The notes below the pieces were generated by a model. It saw nothing but the letters and a program-made list of their open reading frames with translations. It was not told the origin of the DNA and did no database searches. This document shows, piece after piece, positions 13,877 to 22,401 of a DNA stretch of 25,039 bases. How positions within the stretch are numbered: the first letter of the stretch is position 1; each line of letters starts with the position of its first letter. This DNA comes from Oscillospiraceae bacterium (GTDB lineage Bacteria > Bacillota > Clostridia > UMGS1883), in the NCBI GenBank assembly GCA_015069065.1, contig SVJI01000004.1, positions 1 to 25,039 on the forward strand, written 5' to 3'. A program made the translations under genes and the position numbers.

Positions 13877-14899
13877 TTGGCAATACTTATAACTATAATT
13901 GGATTTGGAATCATGATATTTCTCCATGAACTAGGTCATTTTATAACGGCAAAGCGTTTCGGCGTATTAGTGCATGAATTTGCTATTGGTATGGGACCGA
14001 AGTTATTTTCTTTTGGAAAAGGAGAGACGAAATATTCATTACGTCTTCTGCCAATCGGAGGCTATGTTAAGCTTGAAGGAGAAAACGACACGCAGGAAAA
14101 CGATAATCCGAGGGCATTCTCAAACCTGCCGCCTTTAAAGAGAATAATTATTCTTGTGTCAGGTGCTTTGATGAATGTGGTTTTAGGATTTATAATTTTT
14201 CTGTGTATAAATATGAGTATAGGCATAACTCCGTCGGTAATTGATAAAATCCCCGATGAATTTGTTTCAAAGCAGATTCATCTTAAATCCGGCGACGAAA
14301 TAATAAGGCTTGACAACACCAGAATCCATATGCATGACGATGTGTCTTTATTTATGGGGAGATATAATGGAGACAAAACTATTGATATTACAGTCAAACG
14401 TGACGGCAACCTGGTTAAGATTAGTGATTTTCAACCTATAAAAACGGACACAGGTTATATGCTAGGTGTACAGTTTGTACATGAAAATTCATCATTTTTG
14501 CGCAGCGCGCAGTTTGCCGTTTATGATACCATCTACATTACAAAAGCTGTTTTATTTGCGCTTTTGGACTTATTTACCGGCAAAGTGGGTGTAAACACAC
14601 TTTCAGGTCCTGTGGAAATAGTTTCGGTGGTGGGGAGTGTAACTTCACAGCAAAGCCCATATACCTATCTTTCTGTACTGATGCTATTTGCAATGATTAC
14701 AGTTAATTTAGGTGTGTTCAATCTGCTTCCGTTTCCCGCACTTGACGGTGGTAGTATTGTGTTTGCACTGTATGAACTTATAACAAAAAAGAAAATTAAA
14801 AGCGAAGTCATTGGCTACGCAACGATGGTCGGCTTTGCACTTATGATGCTTCTGGCACTGTATGTAACGGCAGGAGATATTATTGATTTAGTGAAATAA
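13877..14899 (+). CDS. rseP: RIP zinc metalloprotease RseP (site-2 protease)
   Basis: This 340-residue membrane protease cuts transmembrane substrates such as anti-sigma factors or signal-peptide remnants. The zinc motif HELGH (17-21) lies in the first membrane helix. A PDZ domain occupies about 112-190 (LKSGDEIIRLDNTRI). The second active-site motif, NLLPFPALDGG (282-292), has the Asp290 zinc ligand, followed by a last hydrophobic segment. It is toward the short side for the family. The start is TTG 13877, immediately after the dxr stop; AAAGGAA at 13862-13868 gives good spacing, and a downstream start would cut the HELGH helix. The dxr-rseP pair is widely conserved, but ispG and polC, often next, are not here. 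Confidence 0.95.
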   Translation: MAILITIIGFGIMIFLHELGHFITAKRFGVLVHEFAIGMGPKLFSFGKGETKYSLRLLPIGGYVKLEGENDTQENDNPRAFSNLPPLKRIIILVSGALMNVVLGFIIFLCINMSIGITPSVIDKIPDEFVSKQIHLKSGDEIIRLDNTRIHMHDDVSLFMGRYNGDKTIDITVKRDGNLVKISDFQPIKTDTGYMLGVQFVHENSSFLRSAQFAVYDTIYITKAVLFALLDLFTGKVGVNTLSGPVEIVSVVGSVTSQQSPYTYLSVLMLFAMITVNLGVFNLLPFPALDGGSIVFALYELITKKKIKSEVIGYATMVGFALMMLLALYVTAGDIIDLVK

Positions 14900-14920
14900 C
14901 CCTTGAAAGGATGATTACAA

Positions 14921-15358
14921 ATGAGCAGAACACTGGCAAGAGAAGACGCTTTTAAATTGGTTTTTGAAATGGAATTGACTCAGATAACAGCAGATGAAGC
15001 GATAAATTATCTTTTTGATACAGTGGATAAAACAAATGAAATGTGGTCGCAGGAGTTTATATCTGCTGCTAACCGCAAGTATATCGAATCAATCGTTAAA
15101 GGAATAGAAGAAAAGAAAGCTCAATTAAATAAAATGATTGAGCCAACTTTAAAGGATTGGACCATAGAACGCCTTTCAAAGGTTAATCTGGCAATTTTAC
15201 AACTTGCATTGTACGAAATTACATTTATGGACGATATCCCTGTAAAAGTATCTATCAACGAAGCAGTTCAGTTGGCAAAAAAATATGCCGGAAATGAATC
15301 CGGTTCCTTTATAAACGGAGTTTTGGGTACGTTAATAAAGAATTCTGAAAGGGATTGA
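14921..15358 (+). CDS. nusB: Transcription antitermination factor NusB
   Basis: This 145-residue all-helical RNA-binding protein works with NusE (S10) in antitermination complexes on rRNA operons. The N-terminus MSRTLAREDAFKLVFEME and the C-terminal segment VSINEAVQLAKKYAGNESGSFINGVLG (residues spanning about 112-137, here split by the conserved AVQLAKKY core) are typical. The start ATG 14921 follows GAAAGGATG. It begins 21 bases after rseP, and xseA starts 5 bases beyond its stop, so it is translated within a tight unit. Confidence 0.95.
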   Translation: MSRTLAREDAFKLVFEMELTQITADEAINYLFDTVDKTNEMWSQEFISAANRKYIESIVKGIEEKKAQLNKMIEPTLKDWTIERLSKVNLAILQLALYEITFMDDIPVKVSINEAVQLAKKYAGNESGSFINGVLGTLIKNSERD

Positions 15359-15363
15359 TTCTT

Positions 15364-16575
15364 ATGACTGATAGCAGGCGTATTGCTACTGTTACTCAGA
15401 TTAATAATTATATAAAAGCTATTCTTGATAAAGTACCGGTACTTCAAAATGTCTGGATAAAGGGAGAAATAAGCAATTTTAAACTTCATTCCTCCGGACA
15501 CATATACCTTACGCTCAAGGATGAGGGTGCTGTTCTAAAAGCAGTGATGTTTAAAAGTGCTGCAGCCAGCTTGAAATTTAAGCCCGCTGACGGAATGAAG
15601 ATATTGGCCAGAGGAAGAATCAGCGTTTATGAAGCAGGCGGACAATATCAGATGTATATAGAGGAAATGGAAGCAGAGGGAACAGGTGACCTATATGCGA
15701 AGTTTGAAGAACTTAAAAAAAGGCTCTCTGACGAAGGACTTTTTGACGAGAAAAGAAAAAAGCCCATTCCAACATTTCCGGCGAAAATAGGAATTGTTAC
15801 GAGTCCCACAGGTGCAGCTATAAGAGACATGGTTAATGTGCTTCGGAGAAGATGCCCTATGGTAAGTGCCGTAATATATCCATGCCTTGTGCAAGGGGAA
15901 AATGCCTCAAGGAGTATAGTAGAGGGTATAGAGTATTTTAATTCACATAAAAATGTCGATGTTATAATAGTAGGACGAGGCGGAGGCTCTATAGAGGATT
16001 TATGGGCTTTCAATGAGGAGATTACCGCACGCGCAGTTGCAGCATCGCTCATTCCTGTGATTTCTGCAGTGGGGCATGAAATTGATTTTACAATATGTGA
16101 TTTTGTCGCAGACTTAAGAGCACCCACACCGTCTGCTGCAGCAGAACTTGCCGTTCCTGATATTATTGAATTGAAAAGGGCTATTGATTCGTATTCCAAC
16201 AGACTATCAATTTCATTAAAGAGTAAACTTGATTCTCAATACAGGCAGTTGGAACTACTTTCTAAAAGAAGTGTATTTACAAGGTTCAATAAAATACTTG
16301 AGGAAAGAGAACAGACAATTGATTTTATGTTTGACAGATTTTTGAATGCATATAAAAACAAAGCAGAAGTTGCCGAAAAACTCTTTAGCGCGCTTTGCGG
16401 CAAGCTTTCAGCACTTAATCCGCTTTCTATTTTTGAACGTGGATATTGTACTGCGTTAAAAGACGGTAAAGCCATAAATTGCATCAATCAGGTTGAAACA
16501 GGCGATAAAATTATACTTAGGGTAACGGACGGTGAACTGGATTGCGACGTTATCAACAGGAGGAGTTTGGAATGA
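15364..16575 (+). CDS. xseA: Exodeoxyribonuclease VII large subunit
   Basis: This 403-residue catalytic subunit degrades single-stranded DNA from both ends as a complex with XseB. An N-terminal OB-fold (about 25-105: VWIKGEISNFKLHSSGHIYL) is followed by the catalytic region, with KIGIVTSPTGAAIRDM (141-156), GRGGGSIEDLW (204-214), SAVGHEIDFT (234-243) and DLRAPTPSAAAE (250-261). A coiled-coil stretch comes after that, toward the C-terminus. I start at ATG 15364, 11 bases after AAAGGG. An in-frame TTG at 15355 overlapping nusB would add three residues and lacks spacing. The stop overlaps the xseB ATG. Confidence 0.96.
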   Translation: MTDSRRIATVTQINNYIKAILDKVPVLQNVWIKGEISNFKLHSSGHIYLTLKDEGAVLKAVMFKSAAASLKFKPADGMKILARGRISVYEAGGQYQMYIEEMEAEGTGDLYAKFEELKKRLSDEGLFDEKRKKPIPTFPAKIGIVTSPTGAAIRDMVNVLRRRCPMVSAVIYPCLVQGENASRSIVEGIEYFNSHKNVDVIIVGRGGGSIEDLWAFNEEITARAVAASLIPVISAVGHEIDFTICDFVADLRAPTPSAAAELAVPDIIELKRAIDSYSNRLSISLKSKLDSQYRQLELLSKRSVFTRFNKILEEREQTIDFMFDRFLNAYKNKAEVAEKLFSALCGKLSALNPLSIFERGYCTALKDGKAINCINQVETGDKIILRVTDGELDCDVINRRSLE

Positions 16576-16784
16576 AATTCGAAGAAGCTATGAAAGGTCT
16601 TGAAGAAATAGTAAAAAAACTTGAAAGTGGGGAAACCACACTGGACGAGTCAATGGAATTGTTCGAAAAAGGTGTCAGCTTGTCACGGGTTTGTCAAAAA
16701 CTATTGAGTGAAGCACAGTTTAAAGTGACAAAACTTATTTCTGAGAGTGAAACAGAAGTTGATTTTAATACGGAGAATGCATAA
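16572..16784 (+). CDS. xseB: Exodeoxyribonuclease VII small subunit
   Basis: This 70-residue helical protein is the small subunit of exonuclease VII and binds the coiled coil of XseA. MKFEEAMKGLEEIVKKLESG and LDESMELFEKGVSL carry the family pattern. It starts at ATG 16572 overlapping the xseA stop (ATGA), with GGAGGAG about 8 bases upstream; an in-frame start 30 bases earlier would read over that SD. Its stop TAA overlaps the ispA ATG (TAATG). Both overlaps point to coupled translation of subunits. Confidence 0.95.
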   Translation: MKFEEAMKGLEEIVKKLESGETTLDESMELFEKGVSLSRVCQKLLSEAQFKVTKLISESETEVDFNTENA

Positions 16785-17647
16785 TGGAATTTCGGGATAC
16801 TTTTGAATATTATCTTAATAAAGTAAATAATAGGCTTAACTTGCTACTAGAGGATAAGACAGGAAAAATTTATGATGCAATGAGATATAGCCTGTATGCT
16901 GGCGGGAAGAGAATACGACCTGTACTGGCACTTGCATGCTGCGATTCCTTAAATGGAGATATAGAGGCGGCATTGTGTTACGGTTGCGCCATAGAAATGA
17001 TCCATACATATTCCCTTATCCATGATGACCTGCCATGTATGGATGATGATGACCTGCGTCGAGGAAAGCCTACAAACCACATCGTTTTTGGAGAAGATGT
17101 TGCCGTTCTTGCTGGTGATGCGTTATTAAATTTTGCATGTGAAAGCATACTAAATTCTAATATCACAGATTCAAGGATGAGTATTGAAGCACTGAAAGTA
17201 ATTTACTCCGCATCGGGCGCGGACGGTATGATTGGCGGTCAGGTGCTTGACATGGAGGCAGAAAAGAAAGAAACTGACGTACAGCAGCTTGTCAAACTGC
17301 ACAGAATGAAAACAGGGGCTCTTATTTGTGCCTCTGCTTCGGTAGGTGCAATCAGTGCAGGAAAAGATAAGAATACCTTTTCTGAATATGCATCATCATT
17401 AGGCCTTGCATTTCAAATCAGGGATGACATACTTGATATTGAGAGTGATTCAAAAACTTTTGGTAAGCCCGTCTTAAGTGATGAGAAAAACAATAAAACA
17501 ACATATGTGAAATTGTTTGGTATTGACGGCGCTAAACAATTGCTTAAAGAAGAAACTGACAAAGCAATTGAATCAATAGAATTTCTTGGTGAAAAGGGCA
17601 GATTCCTTAAGGAATTTGCAACTTATCTTCTGAATAGAGAAAATTAA
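16784..17647 (+). CDS. ispA: Polyprenyl synthetase (farnesyl diphosphate synthase)
   Basis: This 287-residue trans-prenyltransferase joins isopentenyl and allylic diphosphates, probably to farnesyl diphosphate, the primer for UppS. GGKRIRP (40-46), the first Asp-rich motif DDLPCMD (81-87), GGQVLDM (151-157) and the second Asp-rich motif DDILD (214-218) are present. The two-residue insert (PC) in the first motif and the short length are typical of bacterial FPP synthase. It overlaps the xseB stop by one base. In many bacteria xseB-ispA is followed by dxs; here prfA follows instead. Geranylgeranyl synthase activity cannot be excluded. Confidence 0.94.
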   Translation: MEFRDTFEYYLNKVNNRLNLLLEDKTGKIYDAMRYSLYAGGKRIRPVLALACCDSLNGDIEAALCYGCAIEMIHTYSLIHDDLPCMDDDDLRRGKPTNHIVFGEDVAVLAGDALLNFACESILNSNITDSRMSIEALKVIYSASGADGMIGGQVLDMEAEKKETDVQQLVKLHRMKTGALICASASVGAISAGKDKNTFSEYASSLGLAFQIRDDILDIESDSKTFGKPVLSDEKNNKTTYVKLFGIDGAKQLLKEETDKAIESIEFLGEKGRFLKEFATYLLNREN

Positions 17648-17662
17648 CATAAGGAGCATAAT

Positions 17663-18733
17663 ATGTTCGATAAATTAGCATTTATAGAAGAGCGATATGA
17701 GGAACTTTCCCAAAAAATCAGCGATCCAATGGTAATTGCTGACCAGAATCGATGGAGAAAATTGTGTAAAGAAAGCTCAGATATAACACCGATAGTAGAA
17801 AAATACAGAGACTATAAGTCTGCAAAGTCCGCAATTGACGATGCCAGAGATATGCTCGAAGAAAATTCGGAAAAAGAATTTGAAGAGATGCTCTTGGCAG
17901 AAATAGAGGAAAACAAAGCTAAAATTTCTGTAATAGAGGAAGAACTGAAAATACTTCTTTTACCCAAGGACCCTAACGATGATAAGAACGTTATTGTTGA
18001 AATTCGCGGTGGTACAGGCGGGGAGGAAGCAGCGCTTTTTGCCGGTTCTCTGTTTAGAATGTACAGCATGTATGCAGAAAACCGTAATTGGAAAATAGAT
18101 ATCATGAACTCAAACCCTACGGAACTTGGAGGATACAAGGAAATTACCTTTACAGTTGAGGGAGCGGGCGCATATAGCCGTTTAAAGTATGAAAGCGGTG
18201 TCCACAGAGTTCAGCGTGTACCGGAAACGGAGTCCGGTGGGAGAATTCATACCAGTGCGGCTACTGTAGCTGTTTTGCCTGAGGTAGAGGAAGTTGAGCT
18301 TGAAATAAATCCAAATGATTTACGTATAGATGTGTTTCGTGCCGGAGGTCCTGGGGGACAGTGTGTTAATACTACAGACTCTGCAGTAAGAATAACTCAT
18401 ATTCCAAGTGGACTTGTTGTATCATGTCAGGATGAAAAGAGTCAGCATAAAAATAAAGACAAAGCGCTGAAAGTACTTAGAAGCCGTCTTTATGAATTTT
18501 TAGAGGCACAGAGAAATGATGCTATAAGCAGAGAAAGAAAGAGTCAGGTAGGAAGCGGAGATAGAAGTGAGAGAATACGCACTTACAATTTTCCGCAGGG
18601 AAGAGTAAGTGACCACAGAATAAACCTGACGCTCTATAAAATAGATTCCATAATGAATGGTGAAATGGATGAAATTATAGATTCACTCATTACTCATTTT
18701 CAAAGTGAAAAACTTAAAAATACAGAAGAATAG
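17663..18733 (+). CDS. prfA: Peptide chain release factor 1
   Basis: This 356-residue factor ends translation at UAA and UAG. The GGQ motif that triggers peptide release is at 231-233, and the stop-codon recognition tripeptide is Pro187-Glu188-Thr189, a PxT motif that marks RF1 rather than RF2 (SPF). The N-terminal coiled coil and GGTGGEEAALFAG (116-128) also match. The residue after GGQ is Cys instead of the His of E. coli, which I recall in other Clostridia. ATG 17663 follows AAGGAG. The methyltransferase gene prmC, which often adjoins prfA, is not here; hprK begins 11 bases after the stop. Confidence 0.96.
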   Translation: MFDKLAFIEERYEELSQKISDPMVIADQNRWRKLCKESSDITPIVEKYRDYKSAKSAIDDARDMLEENSEKEFEEMLLAEIEENKAKISVIEEELKILLLPKDPNDDKNVIVEIRGGTGGEEAALFAGSLFRMYSMYAENRNWKIDIMNSNPTELGGYKEITFTVEGAGAYSRLKYESGVHRVQRVPETESGGRIHTSAATVAVLPEVEEVELEINPNDLRIDVFRAGGPGGQCVNTTDSAVRITHIPSGLVVSCQDEKSQHKNKDKALKVLRSRLYEFLEAQRNDAISRERKSQVGSGDRSERIRTYNFPQGRVSDHRINLTLYKIDSIMNGEMDEIIDSLITHFQSEKLKNTEE

Positions 18734-18744
18734 GGGTGTTTAGC

Positions 18745-19707
18745 GTGGAAGGACGACGCGATAAAGTTAAATTAAAGAGAATAATAGATGAATTTCATTT
18801 GGAAATTATTTATGCACCCGAAAACTTGGAAGATATACTTATTTCCAGCAGCGATGTTCATAGACCGGGTGTTCAGCTGAGCGACGGCTACTTTGATTAT
18901 TTTGATAATGCCAGAATACAGATTATGGGTAAGGTTGAACACTATTATATGGCAACCAAATCATCAGAGGATGCTTATAACGCATATGACAAGCTTATGT
19001 CCAGCGGTATTCCCGCAGTTGTTGTTACACGCGGACTGGATATTTCTGATGAACTTCTTTCGGCTGTGAAAAAGCACGATGTGCCTCTTCTTAAAAGCGA
19101 GGACAGTACATCCTCATTTATGGCAGCTTTAATTGCCTTCTTAAATTTGCAGTTGGCTCCCTCGATAACTCATCACGGTGTTTTGGTTGAGGTATATGGT
19201 GAGGGTGTTTTGCTTCTTGGAGAGAGCGGTGTAGGAAAAAGTGAAACTGCGGTTGAGCTTATAAAGCGTGGTCATCGATTAGTAGCAGACGACGTTGTTG
19301 ACATTCGACGTGTTTCCGCAAAAACACTTGTAGGAAGTTCTCCGGAAATTATACGTCATTTCATCGAGCTAAGAGGTATCGGCATTGTCGATGTTAAGGA
19401 AATTTTCGGTATGGGTGCCGTAAAAAACACAGAGAATATAAACTTAGTTATAAATATGGAAATATGGCAGCAGGGGAAAAACTATGAGAGATTGGGACTT
19501 GATAAGGAAGTAACAAATATACTCGGAATAGATGTTCCATCCTTAACTGTACCTGTCAGACCAGGTAGAAATCTCGCTGTTATTATTGAAGTTGCGGCAA
19601 TGAATCATCGTCAGCAAAACATGGGATATAGTGCCGCTGAGGAATTAAGTGAAAGATTGACCAAGCAGATGCAAGGTATTGAAATGAGCAGCCGTGATTT
19701 GTTTTAA
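18745..19707 (+). CDS. hprK: HPr kinase/phosphorylase
   Basis: This 320-residue bifunctional enzyme phosphorylates HPr on a serine in response to glycolytic intermediates and also removes the phosphate, controlling carbon catabolite repression in Gram-positives. The N-terminal domain is followed by the catalytic domain, with His143/His144 (ITHHGVLVEV), the P-loop GESGVGKS (159-166), VADD (180-183) and the family signature ELRGIGIVDVKEIFGMGA (208-225). I favour GTG 18745, 8 bases after AGGGG; a GTG at 18736 would sit inside that SD. It lies between prfA and murB. Its HPr substrate and the CcpA regulator are not in the window. Confidence 0.95.
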   Translation: MEGRRDKVKLKRIIDEFHLEIIYAPENLEDILISSSDVHRPGVQLSDGYFDYFDNARIQIMGKVEHYYMATKSSEDAYNAYDKLMSSGIPAVVVTRGLDISDELLSAVKKHDVPLLKSEDSTSSFMAALIAFLNLQLAPSITHHGVLVEVYGEGVLLLGESGVGKSETAVELIKRGHRLVADDVVDIRRVSAKTLVGSSPEIIRHFIELRGIGIVDVKEIFGMGAVKNTENINLVINMEIWQQGKNYERLGLDKEVTNILGIDVPSLTVPVRPGRNLAVIIEVAAMNHRQQNMGYSAAEELSERLTKQMQGIEMSSRDLF

Positions 19708-19736
19708 ATATATCGAGCATAGAAAAGGAGAAGAGA

Positions 19737-20630
19737 ATGATTGAGAAGCTTAGTATGGTTATAGGTAGTGACAGGATTAAAACCAATGTCCCTATGTCAA
19801 CAATGACAACCTTTCGCACAGGAGGAATTGCCAGAATAATTGTATCTCCTACTTCTACAGAAGAGCTGAAAAATGTTTTAAAAATATTTTATGATATGCA
19901 GATTCCATATTATGTCCTTGGTAACGGAAGTAATTTACTTGTAAGTGATAAAGGCATTGAAAAGCCGATAATATACATCGGAAGGGACTTTTCCTCAATT
20001 GATGTTTTTGAAAATTGTATTACTGCACGTTCAGGGGCTTTTTTGTCTGCCATTGCAAAAAAGGCGTATGACGAATCGCTTACAGGGTTTGAATTTGCCG
20101 CAGGGATTCCTGGTACACTTGGAGGGGCGCTTATAATGAATGCGGGAGCATACGGCGGTGAAATGAAAGATGTTATTGAAGCTGTAAGCTTTGTTGACCC
20201 ATCAGGTGAGGAATATGTTGTAAGCGGGGAGGAAATGGAATTTTCCTACCGTAATAGTGCGCTTTCCGGAACCAATTGTATAATTACAGGTGCTACAATT
20301 AAACTGGAAAAAGGAAATAAAGAAGAGATAAACGAGAAAATGTCTCTTCTTGCAGCTAAAAGGCGCGATAAACAACCCCTCGAGTACGCCAGTGCCGGAA
20401 GTACATTTAAAAGACCTGTCGGACATTTTGCAGGTAGCCTGATTGAAAGTGCAGGACTTAAGGGAGCGTCGTTTGGCGATGCACAGGTAAGCGAGAAGCA
20501 CGCGGGCTTTATAATAAATAAAGGCAATGCAACTACACAAAATATTTGCGATTTAATAGAATTTGTAAAGGAAAAAGTTTACGAAAAACATGGTGTAATC
20601 CTTGAAACAGAGGTTAAGTATTGGGATTAA
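19737..20630 (+). CDS. murB: UDP-N-acetylenolpyruvoylglucosamine reductase
   Basis: This 297-residue FAD enzyme forms UDP-N-acetylmuramate with NADPH in peptidoglycan precursor synthesis. FAD contacts include LGNGSNLLV (61-69) and GIPGTLGGALIMNAGAYG (123-140). YRNSAL (171-176), the catalytic serine of AGSTFKRP (Ser222) and Glu290 near the C-terminus complete a type II MurB. The start is ATG 19737 with AAGGAG about 8 bases upstream. hprK, murB, rapZ and whiA is a common clostridial order, so the placement is ordinary. rapZ begins 19 bases after the stop. Confidence 0.96.
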   Translation: MIEKLSMVIGSDRIKTNVPMSTMTTFRTGGIARIIVSPTSTEELKNVLKIFYDMQIPYYVLGNGSNLLVSDKGIEKPIIYIGRDFSSIDVFENCITARSGAFLSAIAKKAYDESLTGFEFAAGIPGTLGGALIMNAGAYGGEMKDVIEAVSFVDPSGEEYVVSGEEMEFSYRNSALSGTNCIITGATIKLEKGNKEEINEKMSLLAAKRRDKQPLEYASAGSTFKRPVGHFAGSLIESAGLKGASFGDAQVSEKHAGFIINKGNATTQNICDLIEFVKEKVYEKHGVILETEVKYWD

Positions 20631-20649
20631 ACCTACAAGAGGTGATTTT

Positions 20650-21507
20650 ATGAGATTTGTTATTATAACGGGAATGAGCGGTGCCGGAAAAACACAGGTT
20701 ATGCATTCGTTAGAGGATATAGGATATTATTGTATAGATAATATGCCGGTTGCGTTTTTAGTTCCGTTTGCAAAAATGTGCAGTGAAGATGCAGACAAAT
20801 TTAATAATGTTGCTGTTGTAGTTGATATCAGGGGCGGAGATGCCTTGTTGGAGGTTGATTCTGCCCTTGAATCCTTTGAAAAAAACAATATTCCCTATGA
20901 AATATTGTTTTTGGAAGCAAATGAAAGTGTTATTGTTAAAAGGTATAAAGAAACCCGAAGAAAGCATCCTTTGTCTCCCGAAGGGAGCATCGAAGATGGA
21001 ATTTTACTTGAGAGGGACAAGCTTTCCTTTTTGAGAGGGCACGCTACCCGTATTATTGATACATCTCAGCTTCTTACTCGAGAGTTGAAACAAACAATAC
21101 GCGAAATGTATGGCAGTGAAGAGGATAAAGATTATTTCCGTATCCATATACAGTCATTTGGTTTTAAATATGGCATTCCGCGCGATTCAGATTTGATATT
21201 TGATGTAAGATTTTTACCCAATCCATATTATATTTCTGAACTGAGAGAGCATAACGGAACGGAGAAGGAGGTTTCCGATTTCGTATTGAAATTTAGCCAG
21301 ACTAAGGAATTTCTTATTAAATTAGAAGATATGCTGACAATGCTTTTTCCCCATTATATTGAGGAAGGAAAATCTGAATTGGTTATTGGAATAGGATGTA
21401 CCGGTGGAAAACACAGAAGCGTTGCCATTGCAGAAGAAATTTCAAAATCACTCAAGTGCCGCAGTTTTAAAACAATTACACGGCACAGAGACATAAGTAA
21501 AGGTTGA
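20650..21507 (+). CDS. rapZ: RapZ/YvcJ-type nucleotide-binding protein
   Basis: This 285-residue protein has a P-loop GMSGAGKT (8-15) and the family's C-terminal segments SFGFKYGIP (169-177) and GCTGGKHRSV (249-258). In E. coli, RapZ guides the small RNA GlmZ to RNase E and so tunes amino-sugar synthesis. The Bacillus homologue YvcJ hydrolyses GTP and affects competence. GlmZ itself is not expected in Clostridia, so the target here is unknown. The start is ATG 20650 after AGAGGTGA; an in-frame start 48 bases upstream overlaps murB and was rejected. The gene lies directly before whiA, without the usual yvcK between. Confidence 0.94.
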   Translation: MRFVIITGMSGAGKTQVMHSLEDIGYYCIDNMPVAFLVPFAKMCSEDADKFNNVAVVVDIRGGDALLEVDSALESFEKNNIPYEILFLEANESVIVKRYKETRRKHPLSPEGSIEDGILLERDKLSFLRGHATRIIDTSQLLTRELKQTIREMYGSEEDKDYFRIHIQSFGFKYGIPRDSDLIFDVRFLPNPYYISELREHNGTEKEVSDFVLKFSQTKEFLIKLEDMLTMLFPHYIEEGKSELVIGIGCTGGKHRSVAIAEEISKSLKCRSFKTITRHRDISKG

Positions 21508-21512
21508 TACGG

Positions 21513-22400
21513 ATGACTAATAAGAGCTTTTCGCAAGATGTAAAGGATGAATTATGCGAAGTACGTTTTAAACAACCTGAAGCACTTGCAGAATTAGCAG
21601 CGATGTTGCTTTTTGGAGAAAATATTATAAATGGTGAACTTTTATTACGCACCGAAAATGCTGCAATAGCCGCGAGGATTCAATTGCTGCTTCGTAAAGG
21701 TATTTCTGAGGAAGCTAACATTGATATCTTGAAAGGTCGCAGACATTACTGCATAAATGTTCTTCCCGATGTTGCCGAAAGGGCAGGTGTGTTTTTTTCA
21801 GAGGACGGAGAAATTGCGCTCGACGAAGATATATATGAGTCAGATGAAAATAAACGAGCTTTTTTACGCGGTGCGTTTATAATAAGCGGTACGATTACCG
21901 ACCCTCAAAAAGGATACTCGTGCGAACTTTTGACTTATAATGAAAATATGTCTTACTTAGCAGCTGAAATACTTGAAAATCTTGGAATAAGAGCAAATAC
22001 CATTAAACGAAATAATTATTATGTAACGTATTTAAAGGATAAAAATTCAGTAAGTGACTTTCTGAATATAATAGGGGCACATCGCCTGATGATGAATTTG
22101 ATGGTTACTCAAATAGAAAAGGATATAAACAACAGGGAGAACCGCACATCTAACTGTCAGGCAGCAAATCTTGATAAAACCATAACAGCATCTGCAATCC
22201 AATCAAATGCCATAATGAAACTTATGAAATTGCCCTTGTGGGACAATATCGATGAGGAAACAAAGAAACTTGCAGAGGTAAGATTAAAGTATTTTGACTT
22301 ACCATTAGCTGCAATAGGGGAAAAAATGTCCCCGAAGATGACTAAGAGCAGTGTTAACAGACGGATGAAAAAGCTTATTGATTTAGCGGAGGATAAATAA
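21513..22400 (+). CDS. whiA: DNA-binding protein WhiA
   Basis: This 295-residue protein belongs to the WhiA family. Its N-terminal part resembles LAGLIDADG homing endonucleases without cutting activity, and its C-terminus is a helix-turn-helix. FLRGAFIISGTITDPQKGYSCE matches the core in two adjoining pieces (FLRGAFIISG and TDPQKGY), and LPLAAIGEKM...KSSVNRRMKKL is the HTH. In Streptomyces it controls sporulation septation; in Bacillus it affects cell division and chromosome segregation. I start at ATG 21513, 9 bases after AAAGG; an in-frame TTG at 21504 overlaps the rapZ stop. dnaE follows after one base. Confidence 0.94.
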   Translation: MTNKSFSQDVKDELCEVRFKQPEALAELAAMLLFGENIINGELLLRTENAAIAARIQLLLRKGISEEANIDILKGRRHYCINVLPDVAERAGVFFSEDGEIALDEDIYESDENKRAFLRGAFIISGTITDPQKGYSCELLTYNENMSYLAAEILENLGIRANTIKRNNYYVTYLKDKNSVSDFLNIIGAHRLMMNLMVTQIEKDINNRENRTSNCQAANLDKTITASAIQSNAIMKLMKLPLWDNIDEETKKLAEVRLKYFDLPLAAIGEKMSPKMTKSSVNRRMKKLIDLAEDK

Positions 22401-22401
22401 C

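Noticed and set aside
14583..14604. Near-palindrome around GTGTAAACAC inside rseP
   Set aside because: The stem needs a 2-base bulge and is short; no sign of function.
16132..16145. 14-bp perfect palindrome TCTGCTGCAGCAGA in xseA
   Set aside because: It encodes the conserved SAAAE motif; the run of Ala codons explains the symmetry.
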